Origin: Multifurca ochricompacta
Lineage: Eukaryota > Basidiomycota > Agaricomycetes > Russulales > Russulaceae
Assembly (NCBI GenBank): GCA_022496185.1
Contig: WTXG01000107.1
Coordinates: 62,001-126,000, forward strand
DNA: 64,000 nucleotides
Reading direction: 5' to 3'
How positions within the stretch are numbered: position 1 is the first letter of the stretch; each line of letters opens with the position of its first letter. The notes under the pieces were generated by a model. The model was not told the DNA's origin, did no database searches, and was given only the letters and a program-made list of their open reading frames with translations. This document shows, one piece after another, positions 22,154 through 34,356 of this stretch. The position numbers and the translations under genes were made by a program.

Positions 22154-23183
22154 TCACCATCTTGGCACGCCACTACTCCCAGTCCCAGTTCCACTATCAG
22201 TAGCACCAGTAGTAGATCCCGTACCGGCAGTGAAATAAGCCGTAGAGGTAGCCGATGCCGAACTACTTCCCCAAGACCGGGATCCTTCCGTCCTCACAAG
22301 TTCCCCCATTTCACTTGCGCTCGACAGCTGATCCGGTGTATCACACAATCGACGTGGTGGTGGTGGTGGTGGTGCACGCCACAACCCATCCTCTCGCCCA
22401 AACTCCCCGTGCTCCGTGACCGGCGCAAGTGCCTCGCCCGGCCCAACGCTATTACTCCGACTACGCACAAATTCCCCAGTGCTGGCACCGCTCCCCACGC
22501 TACCCGGCCGTACCGGTGTAGACGTCACGTGTGGTGGCAGAGAACGTGGTGGTGGCTGACCCCGCGTGCGCAAGGCGTCGCGAACGAGCTCACCGAGTTC
22601 GGATGACATGAACGGTCTGTGGATACTATTACTCCGACTAGAGTGTTGACTCGCGCTAGCTAGACTCGCGCTGGCGGCATCGTTGAACGAGACCATCGTC
22701 GCGCGCGTTGGAGGACGCGAGGACGAGGACGATGTCCCAATTGAGGGAGAATTGATACCCCCACCGCCGCCACTGGCGATCGTGGTGGAGCAGAGGCTTG
22801 CGAATCCCCGCGATCCAACAGACTCGATCGTCGGCATCCGTTTAATGACCCCACCAAGCATCGGGATGGGTTCCTCAGATGGAACCTCACGCCCAAACTC
22901 GTCAATGGACATATAGGGAGTGTGCGTGTCAAGGACATGATGCAAAGGTGGCGTACGCGGTTGGGGATCACTTTCCAAGTTTCTAGCCTCCTCGAGCTCA
23001 CGAGATACTCGGTCAACGATGGAGCGGAACCGGTCAGCGAAGCCCTCGAGTTCACCCTCCCCGACATTGGACACGAGTGCCTCACGTCCTGGGGAGCTCT
23101 CGCCGGCATGTAAGTCTCGGGAATTCGCCTTTCGGCGCAATGACCAAGACGGGGCGCTGCTGGACTCGGCCGATCTGGAGTTT
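22154..23183 (-). pseudogene. 5'-truncated copy of the membrane-protein gene
   Basis: Nearly identical to 32101-33121, the Ser/Pro-rich tail of the full gene at 32101-34356. It encodes the same GELVR/GEFVR motifs, the proline run before RRLCDTPDQL and the C-terminus GVPRW. It stops abruptly at 23183, exactly where unit B starts, so promoter, membrane exons and start codon are absent. The reading frame is still open, which fits a recent duplication. Confidence 0.85.
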
Positions 23184-23539
23184 CAGGCAGGTGATAGCTT
23201 GGACCCGGCGCGGTCCCTCGCTGAACCAAGGACAAATCTAACACAAGGACCCATCTGTAATTCAGGATCCTCGACATTGCCGTAATCCAAAACGTCTCTC
23301 TTCGTTCCCATTTCAATTATTTACTATCATCACAATAATCAAAAACCCAAGCGTTTCCTTCTCATGTAAGTCCATGCAATCACGATAACCCGCGTAGAAA
23401 GGAAAGAAATAGCACCATCAACCACTCTTTGTTTCGCCTCGATCCCTCACCGACAGCATATTGCGCCATGTAAAGCACTTGCATCAAACGAATGATGGGG
23501 CACTTATTGCTTCAACTGTGAGAGCCCGTAGATAATGAT

Positions 23540-24150
23540 AATTGTGTGTTCGCCTTGCTCCTTGGTGCCAGGCTTCAACAACAGTTCTGCCATTTCGCAA
23601 TTTCCTCTTTCAGACACCACTCGGAAAGGTGTCTCTCCCCGATTATTCCCGCGCATCTATATCCACACCGCGTTCCAGTAGTCGCCGTACAACATCTAGA
23701 TATCCTTGTTGTGATGCAACATGCAGTAGAGTCTGGCCGTCGACGTTATGAGCGTTTACATCTGCATCACGCTTGAATAGAAGTTGCGTGACTTCCAAAT
23801 GCCCTTCCTCCAATGCCCAATAAAGTGCTGTCTTGTCATCGTACCAGGCATTTGTTTCGGCGCTGCGATCAAGGAGTAGCTGTGCGACATCCTTAATGTC
23901 CTTCTTCTGATGCCGAAAACAATGGCGTCCTGCCCATGAGACACCTGGCATTGACATCCGCGCCAGATTCGATGAGTAACCGCGGAAGTTCAAAATGCCC
24001 TTTATCTGACGTCTCGTGCAGCGGGGTCCGCCTCACGCTGGCATCATCATCATACTTGTTGGCAACGACTGCAGGTAGGCCCAGCAAGACACCCACCCGC
24101 CCTGCGCACGTGACTTCACAAGCGTACGCGTTCTCATCATCCATCTTCCA
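23540..24150 (-). pseudogene. Ankyrin-only relic F2
   Basis: Unit B counterpart of F1. The minus strand encodes DVAQLLLDRSAETNAWYDDK, TALYWALEEGHLEVTQLLFK and DVNAHNVDGQTLLHVASQQ with a frameshift near 23900 and decayed ends. It lacks the LINE, and about 10 bases of the LINE target are missing near 24060. Probably the tail of a lost NLR. Confidence 0.7.
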
Positions 24151-24693
24151 CCGTCGTCGACTTGGCTGAGCTGCAGATATTCTACCCCGCCGTGAGCACT
24201 AGTGTTGAGCGCGCCGCTTATTTTTTTTAAACGTAATGAAACCCCAGCGCTCCCGACAATTTAATCGCCCGCGCCCACTTAGGAGACTATATTAATATGG
24301 GCACATAGTAGATGAACATCAACATAAATCTGACTCTATTTGGCCCTCTGCATAAAATCTCTTAGTTGCTCGTATATTCTATAGCACGGTAATCCGTAAA
24401 AACACAAGGCACACACTCAATGAAAGGATCCAATCACGTCTCCATCCTATACCTTCCTGGCGCCACGCTCTATTTTAAGTTGCTCGATCTTCGACACTCG
24501 AGACTACTCAAGGTGGCGTCTGCATCTACACTTGGCCCAACAACTGCTATACAACATCGAAACCTCCCGATTGTAAGGCTAAATGCAATAGAGTTTTGCG
24601 ACGTGTCATGCAAAGCACCTACGTTGAACATACAAGATGACCAATACACCTTCAACTACGAGTTATCCTAGAGAATCACAGATCAACGTATGG
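24151..24693. other. Spacer between F2 and NLR-B
   Basis: AT-rich sequence matching 14570-15160 of unit A. No gene or RNA structure recognised. Confidence 0.5.
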
Positions 24694-27600
24694 CTACAAC
24701 TTCTTATGCTCCTTGGCGCTGTGCTTCAACAACAGTTCTGCTATTTCGTTGTGCCCTTCCGATGACGCCACTTCGAAAGGTGTCTTACCCTGATTATTCC
24801 GTGCATTTATATCCCCACCGCGTTCCAGCAGTCTCCGTGAAACATCCAGATCTCCATGTTGTGATGCAACATCCAGTAGAGTCTGCCCTTTCTCGTTCCG
24901 AGCGTTTACATCCGCACTGTGCTTGAGCAGAAGCTGCGCGACTTTCAAATGGCCTCCCTTCAAAGCCCAATAAAGGACCGACTTGTCTCCATACCAGGCA
25001 TTCGTGTCTGTGCCGTGCTCCAGTAGTAGTTGTACGATATCCTTGTGCCCTCCTGCAGATGCCAGCAACACTGGAGTGCTGCCCTCGAGACTCTTGGCAT
25101 TGACATCCGCGCCAGATTTGATGAGTAATTGTGAAATTTCCAAATGTCCTTTGCTTGCTGTCTCGTGCAACGGAGTCCACCTCACCCTGCTCCGTACATT
25201 GACATCCGCTCCATACTTGACCAGCACCTTTGCCACATTGACGCAATTCCCCACAGATGCAGTATATAGCGGGGCAGAATTCGGGTCTACACCATTCATG
25301 GAATTCACATCCTGTGACCGCATAGTGATTAGCCATTCCGCCACCCCACTAAAGTCGTTTTCTGCCGCGAACGATAATGGTCCCCGTCTGGGCTGAGAAG
25401 GCCTTTCCAGAATCATCCCTTCCTTGTCTATCATCTCTTTAATCCAAATCCACATCGCAAAGTGCGGTTCATCTGGGTCGAACATCTCTCTCATCTCATC
25501 GTCCATGTATAACGCCACATTCCCAAATTTCGCATGATCCACCCAGTGCTTGCCAGCATAAAATGCAGGTCGAAAATCTTCGATCGAGTGTGTCTCAATG
25601 TGCTCGTTTAGCTCCAGTAGGACTGCAAGACAGGCTTGTGCGACAATCAGATGGGCGGGTTCAAGGGGAATGTAGTAACGTGAGATACGTCCTCTTGCTA
25701 ATCGCTCCGATGTCAAGAACTCCTTGACCGAGAAATGAGAAAATTGAACAACCGGGGATCCGTCCACATTTACGACCATCAGTAAACTCGAGCAGGTAGA
25801 GAGAATAGCATCCCCTGCATTCTCAGGCCGCCAATCTGCCTCGAATCTTGCACTTTCTCCTTCCTTGAAATCGAACGCCAGGAACTCTGCAAGCTCTTCG
25901 ACACGGAACGGCCGAGAAGCAACAGTAACACATTGCAACAAACGATGAGCATATGCCCAATTCTCGTCGTCGATATCTTGTAACGTGCGCTCGTATGTCT
26001 CGTCCAGCGTCCCAGGTAACTCTTCCAGAGCACGCCGGATTCGTCCTGGAAGACAACGACGGAGTTTGTCCAGTTGGCAATACACCCATCGGAACCTGTC
26101 CCATCAAGTGAGTGACTTGCACCTGCAAGGGTTCATCTCGACCGATCCCTCACATTCCATCAGCTTCTTTACACAGCTTATTGATCACCAGTTCTTTATC
26201 CTCCTTTCGCCACTGACGTGTTTTTGTATCCGAATTGATGAACGAGTTGATATACGAGTTGATGTCCTCTGTTTGTCCACTCTCATCATGGAGAGACACC
26301 GAATGAGACGCTAAAGGTTTTAGAATATCTTTGATGTCTGCCTCGGGGCGACTCGTAACAGAAATATGTATGTGAGGGTAGCCTAGTTTCACAAGTCCCT
26401 TCATGATCTCAAGGACACTTTCTCGTGGTGACGGTGTCCCAGTACCCCTAGGACATTCATCGAGCCCATCCGCGATGATGTATATTGGGCCTTGTCCAGA
26501 GAGCGCCAGCATGTCCTCGAGGGATTCGGCAAGGGAATCGTCGCTTGGCTGCTTTGAGCCAGCGTCATGAATCGAATATAAGCGAGAGAGGATGTGGGAA
26601 CAAGAATCAGACTGAGCAGAGAGCTGGATAAGAAGAGAAGTGAGGAAGCCGCGCGTATCTTGCTTTGCGGTATCCCTGAAATCAAAATAATAGTATGCAA
26701 GATACGCCAGGCCTGCTTCTCGCATTTTGGTAATTTCATGAATTAGGGCAGAGCTAGTGGATCATGTCAGCGCGTCAATAGAGATCCGACGTAGGAGCAC
26801 ACCAAAGGACACTCTTCCCTGAACCAGCTATAGAATCAGGGTGATTCATATCAACACATGCAAACAGTGGGAGTGGAAAAACATACGCTTTCCGTGAACC
26901 CACAATAACGAACCCGTGGCTCTCCATTCTGGAAAAGTATTGCCATCGATGAACCATGAAGCAGTTCCGACGTGCTGACATTTCCGTGCAGTGTTGTGGT
27001 TTTTCGATGGGTCTGGAGGAGACAGCCAGATTCTGAAATCCTTCTGCAGCTCTTCACCTAAGTATCACATTCTCTCAGGAATAATGCCCTGCCAGTGCCA
27101 GGAACTAAAAAAAACGCACGTCTCGACTTGTTAATGTCATTCGCCATTTCTTGAATCATCACTTGTCAATCTCATTATTATCTCTTTTCCGTGTGTACCA
27201 GGGTGAGAGAAAACATACTCAGTGCCTTCTGCATACCCTCTACTGATGCCTTGCCATCTACATGACCACGTGTTATTCAGTACGCCGTCATCACTCATTC
27301 AGGAACATTTCCGTACCATCCATTACCACTTTCATAGTCTTGAAAAGTCCATAGACCACTTCTAGAGTCTGCGCAGCGGTTGTCCGTGCTTCTTCATGTG
27401 TAAGTCGGTCTAATCTCTGTACCACCGCCTCGATATCATTTTCTCCTAACAGCTTCTTTCCAAATTTCTCTGCGCGAACTTAATGTTATCCTTATGTTCT
27501 ATATCACAACTCGCCATCTGCACTTACTTAATCTCCCTTCCTTGACCTGTTGCGTCGCAAGCGCCAATGTAGACAGAACCTCGACCAGTATTTTCACAAT

Positions 27601-28162
27601 TATCTCATTCATTGCTGGTGTTGACGGAATTTTGGTGTAGATGTCAAGCCGTCGGAGAAACAGTTCGGTAGATTCAAAGAGATCGACAAGTGCATCATAA
27701 CTCGCGCTAACGTCTTTGATTGCCTAATAGCAATCGATATTAGATGATAATGATGAGAAGAGGCTAAGAAGGGTGTACATACAGCGAGGAGGACACCAAT
27801 GCCAGCAAAAATGGCTTTTGCAGGTGGAAAAGGCTGTAGAATGAGAGTTAATAATAGAGCTTGCTATCCACAGTAGCACGCACGAGGCCAATACCCTCCC
27901 CGAGAATTCCACTGGTAGAAAGGGTGTACAGGGCGTGAACGGTCCCCTTGAGGAATTTTATCAGTTTTCCATCATCGCCTCTAAATTTGCGGAAAGCTTG
28001 TGCTTCCTGTTGAAGTAGGGCGAGAATGGAGTCGGCAGAACTGCAGGTTTTCAGCTTGGTGGTGAGGGGATGGTCAATGATGTTTGTTCCTGCCTTGATC
28101 TGATATTCGCTCAAGGCAGTCTGAAAAAGAGATTGGAGATCTGAAGAGGTGGTTGAGGACAT
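24694..28162 (-). CDS. NLR-B: Goodbye-NACHT-ankyrin STAND protein
   Basis: Tandem sister of NLR-A with the same exon plan. Start at 28162 (MSSTTSSDLQSLFQ). It has Goodbye exons, the linker WLSPPDPSKNHN, a 25-nt Walker A microexon at 26827-26803, a NACHT exon with IYIIADGLDECP, and a last exon with seven ankyrin repeats ending KEHKKL. No frame break was seen, so it is probably intact. Compared with NLR-A, ankyrin changes include RSMVRW to RSRVRW, KSVGGSTPLLL to KSLEGSTPVLL and WTLERGH to WALKGGH, all at the hairpin or first helix of repeats, while the NACHT exon is almost unchanged (three substitutions visible in about 190 residues). This points to faster change in the repeats, but no rate test was done. 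Confidence 0.85.
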
Positions 28163-28226
28163 CGGTTACCAGTGAGGATTTGATGTGTCTGTCCCCATAC
28201 AGGGAATGATGGCGCTTAGTCGTAAT

Positions 28227-28807
28227 TAGTGTTCGCCACGGGTAACCCGCGGGTAAAAACACACGGACCCGAACCCGTACCCGTATGTACCCGGACCCTT
28301 ACACCAAGGGTATGGGTTTGCCATACTATGGGTACGGGTACACCATGAGTCGTATACGTGTGGGTAAGGGTAGACATTTTACATTCCAAGTTTAGTAGCC
28401 TAAAATGACATTGTACTACTTAAGCTATAATCCATTCATCATCTGGCCATTCTTCACTGTTTTTGGTATCAGGTTGAGATGCTGCATACTTTAAATCAGC
28501 AGTCTCTACATAACCTGCCTTCATCCAAGCTCCCAAACATAGAAGAGCCTGAATTGTATGCAATGGGACCACTGGGTCTATCTACAATACATGTACTGTA
28601 TAGTTTTTCTGTGGCTGGTGCAATGCTGCATGTGTTGCCGCCCTCATTGCCGCTCTTCCAATTTCAGCTTACCCACTCTGGCGGGTAAGGGTTGGGCGTC
28701 CGCGGGTAGGGGTCACATGAGGGGTATGAAGACTTGGACCCAGACCCGTACCCGCATGTACCCTGACCACATACCCGGCGGGTTGCACCTACCTGTAGCG
28801 AACACTA
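28227..28807. mobile_element. hAT-type MITE 2 (581 bp)
   Basis: Terminal inverted repeats TAGTGTTCGC and GCGAACACTA. Flanks GTCGTAAT (28219-28226) and GTCGCAAT (28808-28815) are an 8-bp target duplication with one change. Unit A is uninterrupted at the same place (near 18692). Subterminal blocks are rich in ACCCGTACCC / GGGTACGGGT words in inverted orientation around an AT-rich middle, the same architecture as MITE 1 with a different word. No coding capacity. Confidence 0.88.
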
Positions 28808-29219
28808 GTCGCAATGCGGCCGCATTCGTGGTGGGCGCACGGGGATTAGGAATGAGTGGTAAGACTGGTACGACTGTTGGGACCTCGCCACGATGAAGCC
28901 CGTGAACGAACGAATCTCTTGCTAATTATGACAATGAAGCGTTGACTGTATTCGAAATGGGCAACCGTCTTTGCAGGGAACCCAAACCCCATTGAGGGGC
29001 CGTCCCAAGCGCTATTACTTGTGTATGCAGCTCTTTTCTGAATCCGATCCAAGCTGGCACATCCTTCAACTCTCCAGACAAACCGAACATCTTCCGGACT
29101 GGGTTCATCAATCCCCGGATCCTTACCCATCACTCCCCCTATGGCGAACTAAACCCGTGCTTTTAACACGTTTCGCTTCTAATCCACACTCGCTCTCTTA
29201 CTGCCCACAATTTTCGTGA

Positions 29220-29890
29220 GGTGTGAAGCATTTTGCCAGTCGGTCCGATGTCAAGCACCTCCTTGACAGAGAAGGTGCGAAAAAAATAATAGTTGCAGAA
29301 CTGGCAAACCATCCACGTTGAACGACCACAAGCAGAGCAAGGAAACAAGTATTTTTTCAGGAAAAGACGCCATTTGAGTGATTTTCCACTCCACTACATC
29401 GAAATCAAAATGTGTGTGGAACGCTATTATTGTGACGCATCGCGTGATATATATACAGAGACAAACAATATGTATAACGTGCCTCACACTTCTCCTGAGG
29501 CTGCCCCTTAGCTATCTGCACTGGATTTGTGTATTTCAGTTTTGGGTGTTTGACAGCATGAAACCATTTTTTTAGTATGTAGAATGAAATATGCAAGCTG
29601 TATTATGTGTTGGAATGGCAGCCACAACATGGATAGATACCATCACTAAGATGTCCCTACCCTCATCTGTTTCTGTCATGAGGGCAAGAGCAGAGAGTAA
29701 ATTCGATCAGTATCTTTACGAGTCGGTTCGTCATCGCCGTGGTAGTGCAAAACAAGCGCGTTACGAGATACTAGGTCAAGACGCTCAGGACGAGCGCCAC
29801 CGGTGTGAGAGAAGTATTGTAAAGGATGGCTCGGGCGTTGAGCTCATGAAACCTCCAGCCATCGCCATTCCTGGTAAAACCCACTATTCC
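29220..29890 (-). pseudogene. Decayed NLR relic, unit B
   Basis: Counterpart of the relic at 19190-19870: the FSVKEFLTS-coding patch at about 29240-29330 and Goodbye-like patches at about 29650-29880. About 29420-29645 inside it has been replaced by a Copia-derived patch. No frame survives. Confidence 0.6.
29420..29645. mobile_element. Copia-derived patch related to 47198-47965
   Basis: Carries the end sequence TGTGACGCATCGCGTGAT..ACAGAGACAAACAATATG, then a stretch reading TTTGACAGCATGAAACC and ATGAAATATGCAAGCTGTAT. Both match, in reverse complement, the right end of the element at 47198-47965 (about 47790-47965). Unit A lacks it, so it arrived after the tandem duplication. Confidence 0.6.
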
Positions 29891-29899
29891 TCTCTTTCG

Positions 29900-32100
29900 T
29901 TACGAGCCCTGAATTAGGGCACTTATGATTTAGTTTCAAACATTCGACGAATACGAATATCATCTTATCAGTACATGCACATTCCGGACCGCTTACCCAT
30001 CCATTCCTTTCTTAACCTCTCCGTCACGTCTCCGTCTACACCTCTCCACCTTTATTGCTTGGTTTCATCTCACTTGTCTCCTTTCGTCCTAATTCATCCT
30101 CTTCTGCTTCATGTCTAGGTAGGTCTCCCTGCAGGTATATGGGGGTACATATAATGCTTGCAATAGACCAGCCAGTGAGCCAACAGAAGTGGAAATCAAT
30201 TGGCATTTCTCTCCCTGTGCTAAAGAACTTGTCGACGACGTCAAGTGCAAGGTCAAACGGAACCAGCAAGTAGCGTATTCGCAAGTACAAGCACGATACA
30301 CCCTCATTCAAAAATCTTAGTTATCGCAGGGGCTCCCTCTTATTTCGGGAACACTTTGCCTCGATTGGATCCGTACAGTATGCAAAACATGGAAAGGACT
30401 GCTTTGATCCATGCTGATTACCAGATTCGGAACTTGATGGGCGAGTTTGATGATTGAAGTAAATTTGTCTTTATCCGGCTCTCGTACTCTGTCAAGGCGG
30501 TTTTGGAATTATAAAGAATAAAGAGAGAGCAAGCCGCAAAGTTGAAGTTTGAATGTGGGGCTGCGTTTTGATCGATCATATTACCGCCAGCCCTCAGGTG
30601 GCCATGTATCTGAATATAGATATATATTGAAAGGAATAATTGGTGTTTCGAATCACCACGATTTGAAGGTGGCTGACTTACAAAACACGAAGGAATGGAC
30701 AAGGAAGGGAAGCCAACAAGCGCTTGTCCATTCCTTTTTTTTTATTTTTTATTTTTACAAAGGCATGCCTGCCCTCATTCACCCTTCAATCCTCGTCCAA
30801 GACGGCAAGGCCACACACACACACACACACACATAACGGTCCCCCCAAATATCTTAACCATATATATGTAATAGTTTCGAAGAACTTCGAAAAGGATGAG
30901 CCACATTCAAGGTTTAAGGCAAGTCCCCAAACGTGTGACATGGCATTCTCCAGCCCTGGCCACTTCATTCCGCCTCATTTCCGAATTCAAGTCAGGTTGT
31001 GCGTATTATGATTTTGAGAGAGAGAGAAACAGGTACAATGGATGCTACAAGCTTTCTTTAGTTGGGATCGGGTCCAGGAGCTCCCGGCGGCCCCCCCCCC
31101 CCCCCTTTGGCATGTGGATTGTGTGATGGAAGGAATGAGCATAAGGCATGATAATAATAAAGTATAGCTATCCATTGAGCATCATTGAACCAAACCACAT
31201 GTGGTTTTTTTGTTTTTGTTTTTGTTTTTGATACACAATGTGTTGGTGTTTACAAATTGGGAGTTGCTCCGAACGACGACCTTTCCTTTCTCTTTCCGAG
31301 CCTTTTACTTCCTCATGATTTCCAAGATCCACCACTGATGGTGGGGGTGGAAATATAGTACGATACCTCACCACTAAGGATCTCACTCAAATACACCCCC
31401 TATCCTCTCTCACGATTCACAAAAAAAAGAAAAAGTTCCGGAACAGATGAAAGCGCTAAGGGCGAAAGTTCCGCTCGCCCACTTGCTACCCGCTTGCCGC
31501 CGATCGTAATAATTATCATTAATTAAAAAAGAACTTGTTAAGTCTCAGCTCAAGAGAGGAGAGAGACAACCAAGAAAAAAAAAGAAAAAAAAAAAGAAAC
31601 ACCAAGACGGGAAGGGGGAGGGGGAGGGAGGACGGAATATAAAAAAAAAAGAAAACCAAAAAAAAAAAAAAGAAATCACGGGCTTGGCGTGGAAAAATTC
31701 GTTGATAAGTAAATATGAGGTAAAACTATTGAGGGTTCTAATTAAGGTCAAGTCAAACACACACACAATATCATCGCCGTCGTGTCATAGAATATGAGAA
31801 GGTGAGAAGGAAGGAGAGAGGTGGAGGAGGAAGGGGAGGAGGAGGAGGAAGGTAGGGGGGGGGAGGAAGGGACCCGGAAGGGGTAAGCGCTCCTCGCTTG
31901 AACTGTATAAATGGTCCCCAAGTAGAAAACGAATGGGAAAAGAGGAAGGAAATAAAAAAACAAAAAAAGGGAGCCTTAGAGTATACATGCCCATGAAGAA
32001 GAAGAAGAGGAAAAAAAAAGCAGAAGGGAGGGAAGAGCTAGAAAGCTGAAACTGTCTCATCTCATTCTACCACCTCATCTCGTCTCCATCATCATCATCA
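29900..32100. other. Gene-poor spacer of unit B
   Basis: Matches 19900-22150. It contains poly-C (about 31090-31106), CA repeats (about 30812-30833) and long GA/A-rich runs (31560-32040). Short open frames are Lys- or Phe-rich translations of these runs and are not genes. A (ATC)n run lies at about 32088-32104. Confidence 0.6.
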
Positions 32101-34356
32101 TCATCTTGGCACCCCACTACTCCCAGTCCCAGTTCCACTATCAGTAGCACCAGTAGTAGATCCCGTACCGGCAGTGAAATAAGCCGTGGAGGTAGCCGAT
32201 GCCGAACTACTTCCCCAAGACCGGGAACCTTCCGTCCTCACAAGTTCCCCCATTTCACTCGCGCTCGACAGCTGATCCGGTGTATCACACAATCGACGTG
32301 GTGGTGGTGGTGCACGCCACAACCCATCCTCTCGCCCAAACTCCCCGTGCTCCGTGACCGGCGCAAGTGCCTCGCCTGGCCCAACGCTATTACTCCGACT
32401 ACGCACAAATTCCCCAGTACTGGCACCGCTCCCTACGCTACCCGGCCGCACCGGTGTAGACGTCACGTGTGGTGGCAGAGAGCGTGGTGGTGGCTGACCC
32501 CGCGTGCGCAAGGCGTCGCGAACGAGCTCACCGAGTTCGGATGACATCAGCGGTCTGTGGATACTATTACTCCGACTAGAGTGCTGACTCGCGCTAGCTA
32601 GACTCGCGCTGGCGGCATCGTTGAACGAGACCATCGTCGCGCGCGTTGGAGGACGCGAGGACGAGGACGATGTCCCTACCGAGGGAGAATTGATCCCCCC
32701 ACCGCCGCCACTGGCGATCGTGGTGGAGCGGAGGCTTGCGAATTCCCGCGATCCAACAGACTCGATCGTCGGCATCCGTTTAATGATGCCACCAAGCATC
32801 GGGATGGGTTCCTCGGATGGAACCTCACGCCCAAACTCGTCAATGGACATATAGGGAGTGTGCGTGTCAAGGACATGATGCAAAGGTGGCGTACGCGGTT
32901 GGGGATCACTCTCCAAGTTCCTAGCATCCTCGAGCTCACGAGATACTCGGTCAACAATGGAGCGGAACCGGTCAGCGAAGCCCTCGAGTTCTCCCTCCCT
33001 GACATTGGACACGAGTGCCTCACGTCCTGGGGAGCTCTCGCCGGCATGCAAGTCTCGTGAATTCGCCTTTCGGCGTAATGACCTCGACGGGGTGTTGCTG
33101 GACTCGGCCGATCTGGGGTTCGAATCGTCCTCAGATAATGTAGAACTATCAGTGGAATCAAGCCCGGCATACTCGTGCTCATAATAATGCCGAATTTGAT
33201 GACGAAGGTCGTTGAACTCGGGTATGGCTGCCATTCGACCACTGGACAACGATGGTTGTGTGACGTTCGATGTTTCGCTCTTCTGAAAAAAGGGACGCAA
33301 GACGGGAGAAGGGCGAGACGGTGCATCACTTTGCACTATCTGAGTTATCTCGACGGTGCCCGTTCTTCGGAGGTCCCCAGGACGGTAGCGAGGTAAGCAT
33401 TGTGACGCGCGGTTTCTCGTCGAGGCAAAGTGGTAAACAATCTACGGGGCTCATGGATGAGAATACATCGCCACTATTTTGATGCATACCCACAAGGACA
33501 GTAACGGTCAACGCTAACCGAGAAATGGCAGCGGCAAGCCAGACACCCCATGCGGGCGCGTGAGCAGTGCATTGTCTGCCCACTCCCATCCAGACAACGT
33601 CAAGATCCCAGTGACATCGGCCACTCAGACTCAAAGTAGAGCTGGTGTCCTTCCAAGCGAAAACAAGGGCCAGATTGACGGCAGCCGGCGCAAAAAGGAA
33701 GAACGAGGTGAGAAAACGTGAAATGGGACAGATGGATTTGCGTAAGGATCGCGAGCCCGAGCGGTCATGGTTCGTATAATATGGGAAGACAAGGGAAAGA
33801 GCGAGAGCAGTTGCGAGAAGGAGAGAGAGGAGAGAGGAGATTCCGAGGGAAAGCGCTACTGATCGACGAGTGTTGTTCGAATAGACAGCAAAGGCGACGA
33901 AGTAGCGGACGGTGGTATAGGATGCCCATGAACCTGTGTGATATGATATAGATCGAGTTGTGTCGATAAAATGAACCAGTGACAGCTCACCAATGATTGA
34001 CAGAAGTATGCCTTCAAGCAGACGGAAGCGCCGCGCGCGCTGCTGAAGGCCCATTTCACTATAGCCCACTTCCTCCGCGCTAGAAAAGGTATCATTAACC
34101 AAAGTAGTGAAAATATGATGGGTCACCCTACGTACGAGACAACAGGACGCAGAGGTTCCCGCGTGATTGTTCCTTGATAGTCTACGTTGCGGAGCAAGGG
34201 TTCAGATTGATGGTGCGACTGAGATGTAGTAGTGAACGTAGTCATAGAAAGCGAAGACATCCGACGCGAGTGGGTCACACGGGTCCCAGAAGGAGAGGGA
34301 GAGGCCACCTCAGAGTGACGAGGTGAGTGATGAAATTCCAGGGCCATGGCAGACAT
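32101..34356 (-). CDS. Multi-pass membrane protein with long Ser/Pro-rich tail
   Basis: Unknown function; I do not recognise the family. The likely start is 34356 (MSAMALEFHHSPRHSEV). Exon 1 ends at 34136 with GTACGT; exon 2 starts at 34079 (AEEVGYSEMG), and a 54-nt in-frame intron GTGAGC..CACAG probably follows. Hydrophobic stretches include LLEGILLSIIG, the following ASYTTVRYFVAFAVYS, SLLSLLLATALALSLVF, FLTSFFLFAPAAVNLALVF and WGVWLAAAISRLALTVTVLV, so about four membrane segments. A further intron lies between about 33451 and 33285 (exact sites unclear). The tail, about 400 residues, is Ser/Thr/Pro-rich, contains a proline run and repeats a short motif: DEFGREV, ELGELVRD, TGEFVRSR, HGEFGRED, EMGELVRT. 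Its 3' half was copied by the tandem duplication. It could be a scaffold or sensor at a membrane, but that is speculation. Confidence 0.7.

Larger units (their letters stand above)
5081..23183. repeat. Tandem duplication unit A (carries LINE)
   Basis: The unit begins at AGGTGATAGCTTGGACCCGG (5081) and ends inside a membrane-protein reading frame at about 23183. The same start sequence reappears at 23189, so units A and B are directly adjacent. Contents in order: ankyrin relic F1 with the LINE insertion, NLR-A (-), a gene-poor spacer with an NLR relic, and a 5'-truncated membrane-protein copy (-). Without the LINE the unit is about 9.7 kb. Confidence 0.85.
23189..33121. repeat. Tandem duplication unit B
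   Basis: Direct repeat of unit A without the LINE. It holds ankyrin relic F2, NLR-B, the NLR relic near 29.2-29.9 kb and the 3' part of the intact membrane-protein gene. Differences from unit A include a hAT-type MITE (28227-28807), a Copia-derived patch (about 29420-29645) and small indels in the microsatellite-rich spacer. Homology with unit A ends at 33121, after which the membrane-protein gene continues in single copy. Confidence 0.85.

Noticed and set aside
28240..28780. Telomere-like ACCCGT / GGGTAC repeats
   Set aside because: Irregular words in inverted blocks inside a MITE with terminal inverted repeats and 8-bp duplications; not a TTAGGG-type tandem array.
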